The notes beneath the pieces are model-generated. The model made no database searches. It was not told the DNA's origin and saw only the letters and a program-made list of their open reading frames with translations. Positions 21,618 through 34,365 of a stretch of DNA of 64,000 nt are shown in pieces. How positions within the stretch are numbered: position 1 is the stretch's first letter; each line of letters opens with the position of its first letter. The stretch is from assembly GCA_037157565.1 (NCBI GenBank), contig JAZHRO010000013.1, positions 81,337,501 through 81,401,500 of the forward strand. The letters are read 5' to 3'. Source of the stretch: Thalassia testudinum (Eukaryota; Streptophyta; Magnoliopsida; Alismatales; Hydrocharitaceae). The translations under genes were made by a program, and so were the position numbers.

Positions 21618-23189
21618 TACCCCCATGCCTAGCTTTTGCTAGTCCCTTAGCAAAATTTCAAGGTTTTAACTTCCGTTCTAGACCCGGAGTGTCTGTCAAC
21701 AATCATGACAAGTGCTTCTCCTTTTCTTTTGTGATTAGGTCAGAATGCCGACAGTAGGCCTAGAGGTACTCAAGTACCAACCAAAATCCAGACCTGACCC
21801 ACTTTAGCCTTAGTCCTCCGCAAAGGTTTCTACGGCCCACAAAAACTAACCTAGGGTTTGTTGGATTCCGCGGTTAAAGCACACGTGCTTGAGACATTTT
21901 TAGCCTAAGTTCAGTTTGCAGTGCGTTTTTTGTAAGAGAGTGATAGAAGATTTATTTGTTTAGAGAGATTTTCTCTCTCTTTTCTTTTTATTTCTAGCTT
22001 CGGATTAGCTTCTCAACACGGTTTGTATCGGATTCCTCATCCCCATCATCAATCCTCAAGGGTCCCTGGCTTTCGAGATAATCCCGCCCATGGCAACCCC
22101 CAGAACCCTGGCTTTCGAGATTTCGAGATAATCCCACCCATGGCGTTCCGTGGCCGAATTTAGACCCTGGCGATCGACATTTCATGATAATGCCGCCCAT
22201 GGTATCTGAACCAGCAGAGTGCTTACATGCCCCCAGTAGGATATTTAAATATCCTAAGAGACAAGCACCGAGGAGACGATATGTTGTTACGCATCTTCGA
22301 GGGGAATTTCCCGCCTCTCTGCGCTGGGAACTCATCCAAATCAACTTGTGTTGATTGGTTGCTACTAATCTAGGTGACTTTTTCAGAACATTAAACGCTT
22401 TTGCGTGATTTGGATGTTTATGCGCACTGAACCAGACTGTGTGTGAATTTGGGGTGCTTAGGTTACCGAATCCCGCAAATCGGAGGTCAGTTAACGAGGC
22501 CGAATACTTCCTAAGCCTTAGACCTAATACTCAAGCTTCGCATTTTCCTCAACCTCTTGAGGATTATCCAGATTTTAACGGATACGTGAATTTTTAAGCT
22601 AAATAATCTAGCCCAAGAGGCCTAAGACCAACGTTCCCGCTAATCTCTTGTTATGTCTCCTTAGCACTTTTTATTTTTCTTGATTTGGTCTAGAACTTCA
22701 GTTAACCCCTTAATCTTTTACTAATGACTATTTCTTTTCATTTTCATTTTGTGCTCCTTTTTGTCATTTGACTCTTTTTTCCTCTTCTCATTTGTATGAC
22801 CCTGAATTGTTCCTCCCCTCCTTCAAGTCTTTTTTTTTTATTGAAACCCTTTCTTGATATGAATTTTCCTAGCATTTTGCACTTTCATACCCCCCCATGC
22901 CTAAGATTTGCAATGTCCCCATTGTAAATTAGGTGGGTTCGATTTCAGCTTAGTTCATGTATTAGGACAGGTGTGTGGTGAGTGAATGGGTCGAAGTGAC
23001 TTGTTGCGAACGATTTCTAATCTCGAGTAGGGATACCTGAGGTGAAGTCGGCTGTCCTAATGGATGAACCCTAAAGTGCAATATGAATCCGCTTAGAGAT
23101 GTCAGAAAAGGTTTCGAATTTTTTCAAAGAATGACGGGTTGCCTCCCGTTAAGCATTGAGTTTTACGCCATCGGCTGGGTGCAATGAGC
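21618..23189 (-). other. 3' non-coding region of element B, with internal and terminal purine tracts
   Basis: Between the pol stop and the 3' LTR. The terminal tract is plus 21618-21630. The internal module at plus 22886-22925 reads, on the minus strand, TACAATGGGGACATTG followed shortly by GGCATGGGGGGGTATG. A conserved GGGAGGCAACCC block lies just after pol (plus 23141-23152). No env-like frame seen. Confidence 0.7.
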
Positions 23190-24770
23190 TCAAGAGGAAT
23201 GGAGGGTAAAGGATGACTCAGCCAAATCTATATCGGTCATGTCCATGAACGGCTTGAGTCTCTGACCGTTCATGACAAAGGGTTCAAAATCGTGGCTGAG
23301 TGGGCTGATTTCAATGGCTCCATTTCCGAAGATTTGTCGAACTAGGTAGGGTCCGACCCACTTAGATCTTAGCTTTCCTAGGAATAATTTGAGTCGAGCA
23401 TCAAAGAGTAAAACCTTTTGACCATGATGAAAGACCTTTCTAGAAATGTGTTTGTCGTGAAAAGCTTTAACCCGTTCTTTGTAAATTCGCAAGTTCTCAT
23501 ACGCATCGTGGCTTAATTCATCGATCTCGCTCATTTGAAGTCTTCTGTGGGTTCCAGCCTTAGAAAGATCTAGATTACAAGTCTGTACTGCCCAATAGGC
23601 TTTATGCTCCAACTCGACGGGGAGGTGACATGCCTTCCAGTACACTAATCTGAAGGGAGACATTCCTAATTGGGTCTTATGGGTGGTCCTATAGGTCCAC
23701 AATGCTTTCGGAAGCCGAGAAGACAAATCTTTTCTATCAGGTCGAACAGTAACCTGAAGGATCTTCTTGATCTCTCGGTTAGATAGCTCAGCTAGGCCAT
23801 TAGTTTGGGGGTGGTAAGGAGTAGAGATTCGGTGTGACACCCCGTATTTGGTCATCAGTGACCTGAACTGAGCATTAGTGAAATGGGTCCCTCCGTCGGA
23901 AATTATAGCACGTGGGATCCCGAACCTTGAGAAAATGTTTTGATGAATGAATTTTATAACAACTTTGTGATTGTTGGTTCGGGTCGGAATGGCTTCTATC
24001 CACTTGGAAACATAGTCAACTGTGAGTAAGATGTATTCGAAGCCATCCAAGATCAGGAAGGGTCCCATGAAATCGATCCCCCAAATATCAAAAATTTCGC
24101 ATACCAAGATCGGCTGTAGAGGCATCATGTCTCGATGGCTCATGTTGCCCAGAGTCTGGCAACGGGAACATGCCTTACAGTGATCGTATGCATCTTTGAA
24201 AATTGTGGGCCAGTAAAAGCCACACTGGAGGACTTTTGATGCGATTTTATGTCCTGAGAAATGTCCACCGCATGCCTGGTCATGGCAGAATGAGAGTATG
24301 TCTTTGATTTCCACTTCTGCGACGCACCGTTGAATTATCTGATCAGCACCAATGCGGAATAGATACGGGTCTTCCCGTAGGTAACACTTGGCATCGGAAC
24401 GCAATTTGTCCTTCTTGGCCTTCGGCCAATCGGCCGGAATCTGATGTGATGCCAGGTAATTAACCATATCAGCAAACCATGGAAGACTTGTACTGATAGT
24501 CAGGATGTGCTCATCAGGAAAATGTTCTGTGATAGGTCCGGAAGGGTCAATTATTTCAGAAGGAAGGCGGGACAAGTGATTAGCTACCACATTTTGCTTT
24601 CCTACCTTGTTGCGAATCTCAAGGTCAAATTCTTGCAACAACAAGATCCATCGGATTAATCGAGGTTTCGCGTCCTTCTTTGCAAGGAGATGCCTCACAG
24701 TTGTGTGATCCGAGTATATGATAACACGGGAACCCAGAAGGTATGATCTGAATTTTTCCAGGGCAAATAC
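23190..24770 (-). pseudogene. pol: RNase H C-terminal part and integrase (element B)
   Basis: Open over about 526 codons. RNase H end: [20 protein letters not shown]. Integrase zinc domain, numbered from the methionine at 24842 (which lies inside the inserted LTR): H194/H198 with C225/C228. Catalytic triad D257 (GIDFMGPF), D316 (ISDGGTHF) and E352 (AELSNRE), with 35 residues between the second D and the E. The C-terminus has LRSKWVGPYLV, the GPY/F module. All expected integrase residues are present, but it is cut off from RT by the inserted LTR, so it is a fragment of a dead pol. Confidence 0.88.
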
Positions 24771-26584
24771 TGATAGCGAAATACGCGTGATTTGTAAAAG
24801 CAGTTTTTTTAACGTTGTTGTAACACGCGAATCCGCTTTCACTTTTAAAATTTATATCCTAGATAGGGGAGTATCTAGGGTCGTCCAAGGAGGCAAAGAT
24901 TGCAATAATGATTCTCTTGCTTGGGATACAATCTCAACTTTCTTTTTAATATTTTTCAATATGTAATTTTTTTGTATTTTGAAAAGACGAGGGCAAACGG
25001 CAGATTGTAGCGAAAAGAACTAACACCTACAAATGATTAAAAATCTAAAAGATAGAAATATCTTCTTCCTAAGCTCACTCTAGGCAAGTGTAGGCCTAGG
25101 GTAATTAGGAAGAAGAGGTGAAATAAGTGCTAGAACCAAAACAACTGCAATAAAAAGCTTAAAAGAAGGCAATTTTTGATTGAGTAGAATGAGTGTTCTT
25201 TTCAAGGACAAGTAGAGGAAAGCTTCTACTAGAATTGAACAATTTAAAAGCAAGAAAAGAAACACAAATCCTCTTGTAACAATGGTGAAGAAGGTTGTCT
25301 TCTTGCTCCAAGCCTAGCTACTCCTTGGCTTGAAAAGAGGGCCTCCTTCTTCTACTTCCTTGAGAGCTCCTCCAAGGTGGAAGCTACCACCTTTAATGCT
25401 CTCTCCAAAGGGGTGGGCGTGCACCACCCTTAAAACTCCTCCAAGGTGGCGTGACCACCTTCAAGATCTCCTCCAAGATCTTCCTTGCCTGGCTTCTCCT
25501 TTGGCTGGCGTGACCCAAGAGAGAAGGGAAGAGGGGAAGGCACCAAGGGGACAGAATATCCCCTTAATCTTCTTCTTCTTCTTCTCTCTTGGACGTGGGA
25601 TTCTTGGTGGAATATGAGAGTGAAATGGCTAGCCAAGGATATTGGAGCATAGTTAAGCTAAGCTAAGCTAAGCTAAGCTAGCTTAGCTAATGGAGGAGTA
25701 GAGGAGAAGATGTTGGAGCTAGGGTTTGGAGGAAGGAGCTGAGGAGAAGAAGTCTGGAGTTGGAGCTGGAGTTGGCTGCTGCTGAAGAGGCTGGCATGGG
25801 GCTACTCTAGCTGGCTTAGCTTGCTAGTTCTTTGCTAGTTGCTAAGCCAAGCTAAAGTGAGCTAGCTTCTACCAAAATGAGCTGAGGTGAGCTAGGTCTG
25901 GTGCTCCCGGGGAGAATCAAGCTGGTTGAGGCAGCTAAGGTAGCTTAGCTCAACTGAGTTGAGCTAAGCTGAGTCCCCGGGAGCTGGACTTGAGCTTCCT
26001 GAGCTGAGATGAATTCTTCTTCAACTGGCTGGAGTTGAGTGGAGCTGAATGTAGCTGGATCTGAGCTGGGGTGAACTCCTGTCAACTCAGCTGAGCTAGC
26101 TAGAGCTCCCTGTGAACTAGTGGGAGCTGAGATGAGCTAGACTCAGCTAAGTTGAGCTGGATCTGAGCTGACTTGAGCTAGGGTGAGCTAAGATGAACTC
26201 TCTTGAGCTGCCATCCAGCTGAGATTAGCTGAATGGAGCTGGGATGAGCTAACCCTAGTTCAAGTAAGCTAGGTTCCAGTTGCGGTGAGCTGGATCAAGC
26301 TGAGGTGAGTTGGATCAAGCTGAGGTGAGCTGGATTAGGCTGAGTTCCAGCTAGTCTGGGCTTCTCCTTCACCATTTGCCTTCTTGAGTGCTAGGGTTTT
26401 AGGGATCTGTGCATCTGTACATCCCTAACACTCACAAAAACACATTAAAATGATAATAAAAAATGCAATGCATGCCTATCCTAATTTATGCCTAAATGCA
26501 GCCCAAAAACCCGTTTACGGAGTAAAATCCTAAGAGCTAGGTTAGTTTTAAAGCATAAAAATGATGATAAACTGGAGTTTATCA
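24771..26584 (-). mobile_element. Solo LTR 'I' inserted in the B pol
   Basis: 1,814 bp with TGATA...TATCA ends and the target duplication AATAC at 24766-24770 and 26585-26589. It splits the RNase H codons for ELL(A/D)VVFALEKF. Read on the minus strand it begins TGATAAACTCCAGTTTATC; a second member starts at 60918. The 3' end carries GATACTCCCCTATCTAGG, a block seen in many plant gypsy LTRs. No primer site or internal region, so it is a solo LTR. Confidence 0.82.
25654..25688. repeat. (AGCTA)n microsatellite within LTR I
   Basis: About six tandem units of TAAGC/AGCTA. A longer zone from about 25840 to 26350 is dense in AGCTNAG-type words, and the same word density is seen in the related LTR at 61135-61510. 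Confidence 0.7.
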
Positions 26585-28075
26585 AATACTACGTCCAGTA
26601 GCTCTTTCTCAGTAACCGTATAGTTATGCTGAGCCTCATCTAGTGTTTTGCTGGCGTAGTAAATGACCACAGGTTTCCCGTCAATTTTCTGCCCAAAATC
26701 GCTCCCACAGCGAAATCAGATGCATCGCACATGATCTCAAAGGGTTGAGACCAATCAGGGGACTGTAGGATCGGGGCTTGGGTGACTCGGTCACGTAGGA
26801 CCTCAAATGCTTGAGTGCATTCCTTGGAAATTTCGAAAGGCACATCCTTGGAGAGAAGATTGGTCAGGGGGCGCGCGATTTTGGAGAAATCAGGGATAAA
26901 TCGACGGTAAAAACCGACGTGCCCCAAAAAAGATCGGATGTCCTTAATCGAGCTAGGCATAGGGAGCTTGGAAATCAGGTTAACCTTAGCTCGATCCACT
27001 TGGATGCCTTTCTCCGAGATTAAATGTCCCAGGACAATTCCCTCAGGCACCATGAAATGGCTCTTTTCCCAGGAAAGAACCAAATTCACCTCGATGCACC
27101 GCCTGAGTATTTGGACCAAGTGTTGGAGGCAATCGTCAAATGATTCTCCAAAAATTGAAAAGTCATCCATGAAGACTTCCAGATAATCACCTACCATATC
27201 TGAGAATATGGCAAGCATGCACCTCTGAAAAGTTGCAGGTGCATTGCAGAGACCGAATGGCATCCTTCGAAACGCGTACGTCCCGAAGGGGTAGGTGAAT
27301 GTGGTCTTTTCTTGGTCCTCTAGATGGATTGCCACCTGATTGTAATCGGAGTACCCGTCAAGAAAGTAGAAGACCTATTTCCCGCTAGTTTTTCGAGGAT
27401 CTGATCAATAAATGGTAGTGGGAAATGATCCTTCTTCGTGGAGAAATTAAGTCTTCTGTAATCAATGCAGACTCTCCACAAGTTAGCTATTCGGGTAGGA
27501 ATGACTTCTCTGGCTTCAGTCGTGATAATGGTAAGTCCTGCCTTTTTGGGCACCACTTGTATTGGACTCACCCAACGACTGTTGGAGATCGGGTAGATGA
27601 TCCCTGCATCTAACCACTTTATGATCTCCTTTTTCACAACCTCCTGTAGGTTAGGGTTTAGGCATCTTTGCATTTCTCTTGAAGGTCGTGCACCTTCTTC
27701 TGTGTAGATTCGATGTGTGCAGTATGAAGGGCTTATGCCAGTCAAATCATCGAGAGTCCATCTAATGGCTCTACAATGTTGCTGGAGAACAGAAATCAAA
27801 CGGAGTTCCTGGTCAGGTGTGAGTCGAGAGTTGATAATCACAGGAAATGTCTGATTTGAATCCAAAAACACGTACTTCAGATGTTCGGGAAGGGGCTTGA
27901 GTTCCATGACAGGATTGTCAGCAGCAGCGGGTGGTTCGGGGTTTGTATCAGGAGCAATGGTAGGAGTCATAGGTGTGTCTAGATCATGTTCGCATTCCTC
28001 TGTTAGCGGGTTTTTATTCTCTAGTGGTTGATCAGGGATAATCAGGTTGTCCTCTATATGTAATTCATCAACCAC
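26585..28075 (-). pseudogene. pol: Reverse transcriptase and RNase H N-terminal part (element B)
   Basis: RT begins near SPSYCTHRIYTEEG with WRVCIDYRRLN, then breaks by a 1-nt frameshift at about 27360-27375. The next frame has YPFGTYAFRRMPFGLCNAPATF and the active site FMDD (residues 55-58 from 27335), then SFLGHVGFYRRFIPDFS and the RNase H start IMCDASDFAVGAIL. A second frameshift at about 26690 precedes the solo LTR. Family and order as in element A. Confidence 0.85.
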
Positions 28076-28096
28076 GGCTCTGATATCACATATTTC

Positions 28097-29086
28097 CTAT
28101 ATAACCCCGCAATTAATCCCTTGTTGGGCCTTAAAAATGTCAATCTTCAGGTTTTGATTCCCAAATTTTAATTCTATTTGGCCCTCTTCGTAGTTTATGT
28201 TGGCCCTAGCAATGGCCAAAAAGGGTCTCCCTAATATGATTGGTGTGTCCCTTGGGTTCTTAGGTGCATCCATGTCTAGTACTATGAAGTCCACCGGGAA
28301 ATAGAAATCTCGTACCCTAACAATGACATCCTCGAGTATTCCTCTAAGTGACTTGATGGATCGATCGGCTAACTGCAATGTCACCTCAGTGGGTTTAAGT
28401 TCAGATTCTTCTAGGTGGTCGAGGAGGGATGTAGGTATTAAATTTATGGAGGCACCTCGGTCTAGTAAGGCTCTATCAAATTGGGTTTCACCAATTTTAC
28501 AAGAAATCAAGGGAGTTCCTGGGTCTTTAGCCTTGGGTGGGAGTTTGCTCAAGATGACAGAGCTGGCTTGCTCTGACAGTACGATTGGATTCCCATCCTT
28601 GGTTCGCAGCTTACGTTTAGGGGTACATATGTCTTTCAAGAATCTTGCGTAAGCCGGTATGTGGCGAATTGCATCCATCAATGGGATGTTTATCTGGACC
28701 TGTTCAAAGAGCTTGACTAGATCCTCCTCGGGGGCCATGGGTTTAGTTATCCTTTTTCCTTTGGTCAAGGCCTTTGGAAATGGGATCCTAGTTGGTTCCT
28801 CTAGGATAGGTCCAGGTTCTTGATCTGGGACAGTAGTATCTTGGATAACTATCCTAGGGTCTTGGCTATTATCAGGCTTGGAGTGGTTCGGATAATGTGG
28901 ATCTTGGGTTGTTTTACCACTACGTGTTGTTACAGAGTTTAATCCAGCCTGATTCTGGTTTGGGTTTGGTAGGAGGGGTGGCTGCTGCTGAAATCCCGCA
29001 TAAGATGTCGAAGCTTCCATCCCGTCTGGTGATGGAGAAGCAGGGGCTTGATAAATCAAATGCGTTTGGCCTGAATTTGGATTCAT
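28097..29086 (-). pseudogene. pro: Gag C-terminus and aspartic protease (element B)
   Basis: Open for 329 codons. The Pro/Gln/Asn-rich end of gag (VTTRSGK at about residue 52) is followed by protease with ALLDRGASINLI (D209, G211 and A212 of this segment) and IILGRPFLAIARANI. A stop after GINCGVI separates it from the RT segment in the same region. Confidence 0.82.
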
Positions 29087-29091
29087 AACGC

Positions 29092-30702
29092 GCTTCTGGT
29101 TAGCACGTTATTTGGGTTGGGCAGAGGTTGAGAGGGAAGGGTGCCAGGTTGGCGGGAATTTGCCATCTGGGCCAGTTGGTTGCAAATCTCTGTGATCTCG
29201 TCCTTGTGCTATTTTTGCATTGCCGCATTTGTCTTTTGAATGTCAGCCAGTGTTTGAATGATGAGAGTCAGTTGATCCTGGTTTTGCCCGGATTGGTAGG
29301 TGGGATTGGGTCGAGGCTGAGGCGGCTGATATGGACGAGGGGCTTGTGGATGGGGTTGATATGGTGGTCTTTGAGAATTTCTCGCCCACTGAAAGTTAGG
29401 ATGATTTCGCCATCCAGGGTTGTAGGTATTGGAGAATGGGTAATTCTGGATGGCGTTGAGGTCCTAGCAGTTCTGAGGAACCTCAGGAAAGTCAGAATAC
29501 GAGGGTTCATAGTTCCCCCAACTCGAGTAGAATGGATCGGAGGTCACTCCGGTTCGAGAGGTAGACGGGGGTGGATATGGGTCCATCCCCTTCGCAGATT
29601 GGTGATAGATGTTTTGCACAGTTTCCCTTGCCAGAGGTGGTCGTGCAAAGGAGTTTTGCGCAGAGGTGGCTTGCTGCAAATGCCGAGTTAGCTCGTCCAC
29701 CTTCTTTTCTATGATAGAAACCTTGTCCAACCGACTGGCCATCAGTTCCAAGTCGACAGAATTGGACAGGTCCTACATCTCATGTGTCCCTCTCAGATTC
29801 GTCGATGCGCGGGCATTCGTCCTATTGAATAAGCCCATGGAGTCATTATTTATGGAGTTCTCGCACATGTTTTCGAGAATCTCCCACACCGTGTCTTCAT
29901 GTTGACCCATGATGTTTCCTCCGCACGTTGCATTGACGAATAAATGAATATCTTCATGGAGTCCCTGGTAAAAAGACTGGACTTGTTCCCACTTAGGAAC
30001 TCTGTGATGGGGACACTTTCGCATGAGATCTAAGAATCGATCCCATGCTTCGTGAAGAGGTTCTCCCGGTTGTTGAGTGAAATCAATGATCTGGTGGCGC
30101 AAGGCATTCATCCGGCCAACGGGGAAGAATTTTTTCAAAAATTCGAACTGAAGTTCTTCCCATGTGTTGATCGGACAGGTCTGAGTTTGATACCAGTGTG
30201 CGGCCTTGTCCAAGAGGGAGAACGAAAACATTTTCATGAGTAGGATATCCCGATTTTGCACATCTGACCCGAAGGTCTGGGCCAGATGCTTGAGTTGTTT
30301 AATGTGTTGGAATGGATCCTCAGAGTTAAGCCCATGAAACTTCGGTATGGCATGAATCATATTGGGCTTTAGTTTAGAATCAGGTCCTCCAATCGGGGTT
30401 CGTACTCGAGGTTCGATCGCCACCGCAGCGGGATTATAGTGATCTCGCATCATAGGTCGTTGCGGTGGATTTACAAAGTTCTGAAAGAGATCATTAAGGC
30501 GTTGAAGTTGGTGTTCAAGGTTATTCTCCTCTTCAATGGGTTGTGCCATGATGGAAGAAGAAGGAGAACCAGGGTCTGAATCAGATGAAAGATTTATGTG
30601 GAGGGGTTGCTGCACAAACAAGGGCGTCGAGGCTTGGCCTCGACGAGAGTGAATTTCTATAGGAGGTCTTAAGGGTGGCCTTAAGGACCTCCTACCGAAC
30701 AT
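29092..30702 (-). pseudogene. gag: Athila-type gag (element B)
   Basis: Starts at MFGRRSL (minus strand from 30702) and is open for 309 codons through the capsid (FHGLNSEDPFQHIKQL; FFPVGRMNALRHQI; EDTVWEILENMCENSIN). A TAG at about 29776 stands where A reads CAG; a further stop near 29465 follows. No zinc knuckle seen. It is better preserved than the gag of A. Confidence 0.86.
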
Positions 30703-31645
30703 GCACCGAAGGATGTGATGAGATTAGAAGGTGCTGGACCCAATCAAGACACCAAAAAATTGTTGGGTGACTATAGAGGTTCGGGGCGGATGGACCCCTT
30801 AGTCAGAAAGGTCGTCCACTTGAGAAATACCTGGGCAGCCAGAGAGGGAGAGTCCCGCAAATACCCCTGCACGGTAGAGCGTCCCCACGAGTTACAGGGT
30901 TTCCCCCACCCGACCTCTCTTGTCACTACGGTTCCAGGTAGACCAGAATGGGGACCTTGACCTCTTAAGTCTACCTTTTTTTTACTTAAAGATCAAGGTG
31001 CTTAATGTTTCACTTGAGCTTTTAAGTATTTTGAGTGAAAAAGTGACCTAATTTTAAGGTTGGTTGACCCAAGGGATCAACTTCACCTTTTGTTCCTTTA
31101 AGAGCTTTTAGGTCCTTTTCTTTTAAGGTTCAAATGGATTAAAAGCCTGATTTGCTTAGGGTTCTTCTTGTGTAGATCTTTTCAAACAAGGTTTTGGCAC
31201 ACCTCTTTTTGGAAAAATTTATTTCTTTGTTTAAGAGAAGATGTGTCTCTAAAAACCCTAGCTTTGCAATCCTTAAATTGCCTCTAGTGGGTCCAATTGA
31301 GTTGCCTCAGAATTTAGCACCTAGGGCTCAATCAAGAAAGTTTTAGCCCTAGTTACCTTAGTTGGATGAGCAGATAAAAATGTGTTGAAATGAAAATTAG
31401 GCAACTTGATGAGTTACTAAATATGAAATAGGTAGCCCTAAGTTGATTGTTTTCTTTTTTTTCTTTTCAGATTTTGAGAGAGTTAAGAGGGAGGGCTTAT
31501 GGAAATTACCTGTTCCTTGGAGTGTCTGTTGTGCAGCTGCTCTTCTTTCCTTTTTGCTTTCCCTGTTTTGAGCACAGAAGAGAGGAGTTAGGTCAAATAT
31601 TGGATGAAAAAGTTGTAATCAAAAGCTTTAAAAGTGCCCGTTGCT
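30703..31645 (-). other. Leader of element B
   Basis: Non-coding, homologous to 2445-3377 of element A. Nothing else recognised. Confidence 0.6.
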
Positions 31646-31662
31646 CCCCGGTAACGATGCCA
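31646..31662 (-). other. Primer binding site of element B (tRNA-Asp type)
   Basis: On the minus strand TGGCATCGTTACCGGGG, three bases after the 5' LTR end (31666). It differs from the tRNA-Asp complement at about three positions. Confidence 0.85.
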
Positions 31663-31665
31663 AAA

Positions 31666-34360
31666 TGTTTATCGCGCTCGATCGGGTTTTAAAAGATAAT
31701 ACGTTGTAATATAGCCGACAAAGCGTTCAAACAAATAGAGAATTTTATTACTCGAAAAATTAGAGTATCCGAGGTCGAACACAGGGAGCAATCTCAGTAC
31801 TTTTAAAACTAAGGAATACAACTTTTAAATGAAGAACAATTGATTCAAAGAGAGAGAGTTATAAAAAGAATTGCTAAAAGATAACAGGATTAGATGTCTG
31901 ATTTCTATATCAGACGTCTTAAATGCAACTATTCTTCTTCCTGTTTTGATTCTGCCTTGGCCTTCTCTGATTTTTGCTTGCTCTTCTCTCTTGTGCCTTC
32001 TTCTTCGTAGGTTCCTTCCTTCTTTTCTTCTGATCTACAGGTCTTCTTCTTCCTTGAACTTCTCTTTCCTGCCTTTGCTTCTTTTCTCTTTTGTCTTCTT
32101 CTTTTTGTCTGCAGTCCTTCTTTCTTTCTTCTCTTCTCTTCTTCGCTCAGCCTCTTCTTCTGCTTCTTCTCTTCTTCCTTGCGGCTAAGTCTCCTTTCTT
32201 CAACGCCCGGCCTGCCTGCACAGGAGAGCAAAACCTACCCTATCCCTCTACCCGCACGTCCCTCTCTCTCTCTGAAATTCACTCAAGGACGCTCTCCCAG
32301 AGCCACGGGTAATCAGGTCGGATTTCGCACTCGGGACTAGGCGCACCGGCAGGTGGGTGATGCGCGAGGAGTGCTCAGGTTGGGTTGGGTCGGAGCCCAC
32401 CAGATCCGCGAGGTGAAACCGCGGACGAGGCGAGCATGGGATAAGGTGAGGGACCTCACCCCTGTGCGTTCGGAGGCAACGAGGTAATATCACAAAAATA
32501 ATTTGAAGTATACCTGCGCTTTGCGTTTCGCCGATGTGGGACTATTGGTTCTGCCCTGCTCCCGCGCGCACCCGCAGAGCCTTCGTGCAATCGCCACAGC
32601 TGCGAACGTTGCTGTGCTCCTTGCCGGACTTAGACGCTTCGCACTACTGTCCCGAATACGCTGCACCTGAAGATTGGAGAACCTGACGTCTGGAGCTGCT
32701 GAAGCTTGGAGCTGCTCCAACCATCAATGGCGGCAGGGGCTGAAATCTTGTCAAGCACAAAACAAGCCTCTCGGCTTAATCAGACCAGCTGGGCACCTTT
32801 GCCGTGGCACGGTGCTGCAGGTCGTGGGATGGCCTAGCCGTGCGTGCCTAGGTCGTCCTGTGACCGAAGGTGTGGGGGTGTTCGGGGGGCTGTGGTGGAG
32901 GCGTAGAGGGATGGTCGATGGACGGAGATTGTTCCTTGTGGTGAGGCGGAGCTTATGAGATGGTTGGCGAGCCGTGTGGAGGGGCAGAATGATGGGGGCG
33001 GCTCGTCGGAGGTCTGTCGGTGACGTGGAAGATGAGGGTGGTCAGCGACGGTCGCGGGTTATTAAATGAAATAAAAGGGGGAAAAGAGAGAGGGGAAGAT
33101 GGAGAAGGTATTTGGAGTGTTTTGGAAGGGAGGGAGGCAGGGGAGTGGATGGCGCGTAGTTGCCATCGTCAGAGAAGAAGAACCCTGAGGGAGGGAGCAG
33201 CGACGAGGACGAGGTCAAGAGAACGTGCGCTTGGTACTGCGCTACGCGGGAGGAAGAGACGAAGTGGACTCTGCTGCTGGAATTAAAGCAGAGCGACGAG
33301 GAGGGGAGGAGGTCGTCGGAGCTTGCGGGTTTCTTGGCCGGAGATGGAAGAGAGGAAAATTTGGGGGAATCTCCGCCAAAACAAGTCTGAAGATCAGTGG
33401 CTGGGTTTGGGGATCCTTTTATAGGTGCTGGCCGAACGTTCTAGTGTGCGGAGGGTTGCGCAATTATCTCCAACAGTTCACCAGAGAAGGAAAGAGGGTG
33501 GATACCCAAATCCCTCGTGCGTTCGCACGGGAGATTGGGTTCACACCAGAGATCGTGATTGGCCTTAGATGGAAGGGAATTCCTCAAAGAATCTCCCTTC
33601 CATTTCTGGGAGGGGATCTCTGAGGAATCAGAGAGTATTCCCTCTTTAATCCTCGCCGGAGGTCAGTTATGCCCTAACAATGGTGGCAGGACTTGATTGC
33701 AAAGGTGGGGAGGAAATTAGGGGCTCTCTGCAATGATTTTCAAAAGATAGGGGCCAAATTGTGATTTGGGTGTACTAAATTGCAAAGTAGGTCAAGATGA
33801 CCTCCCCTTAGGTCCAAATTTTGGTACAAACCTAATTTGAACCTAAGGAATCCAATGGTGAAGTTGGATTTTAGGTTTGACCTCGTTTGACTGGACATTT
33901 TACGTAAAAACCCAAATTAGGTTAATTGATGAGCTAGGACCCTAATCTAGGTCAAACTGGGTTCCAAAGGCCAAATTAAGTGTTCTAAACCCTAGGGGAT
34001 ATTTTTACATGATTTTTAGAGGGTTTACTTAATTTTTATTCTGACCGGAACCTTGTTAATTTAAGCAGATCTATTTTAGGGTTACCAAATGTCATTTAAT
34101 TCCTAAATTACACATGAACCCATTTCTAATTGACTCAACCCACTTTTTATCTTATTTAGACCATTTGACCTATGTTTTCCCTCTGAGAAATCCCGTTTAT
34201 ACACTGCAATGGTAAAATTACAGTTTTAACCTTTAATTCATGTTTTCTTCTAAGAGCAGTTATCCCTTCATTTAGGCCTTCTTCTAGGTTATGTAGGAGC
34301 TTTTATCTTCTTTATTAGGTCAAAATGAGCTAGTTATGGCTCATGATGAGGCTCTCATCA
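31666..34360 (-). mobile_element. Element B 5' LTR
   Basis: 2,695 bp against 2,687 bp for the 3' LTR. It has the Pol II TATA (plus 33415-33424) and the USE (plus 32532-32543), with the TATA-like box 24 nt away changed from TTTAAA to TTCAAA. The outer end adjoins the target copy CGAGT. Confidence 0.9.
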
Positions 34361-34365
34361 CGAGT

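Larger units (their letters stand above)
18931..34360 (-). mobile_element. Element B: full-length Athila-type Ty3/gypsy retrotransposon
   Basis: Complete 15.4-kb copy with LTRs 31666-34360 (5') and 18931-21617 (3') and the target duplication CGAGT at 18926-18930 and 34361-34365. It has a tRNA-Asp primer site, leader, gag-protease-RT-RNase H-integrase in Athila order, an internal purine module and a terminal purine tract. It is inserted in the gag of element C. It is defective: at least two frameshifts, several stops and a solo LTR in pol. Without that LTR it is about 13.6 kb. The LTRs are alike (4 differences in the first 90 aligned bases), so it is among the younger insertions here. Confidence 0.92.

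Noticed and set aside
21572..21757. Small plus-strand protein
   Set aside because: Crosses the boundary between the B 3' LTR and its 3' non-coding region on the antisense strand.
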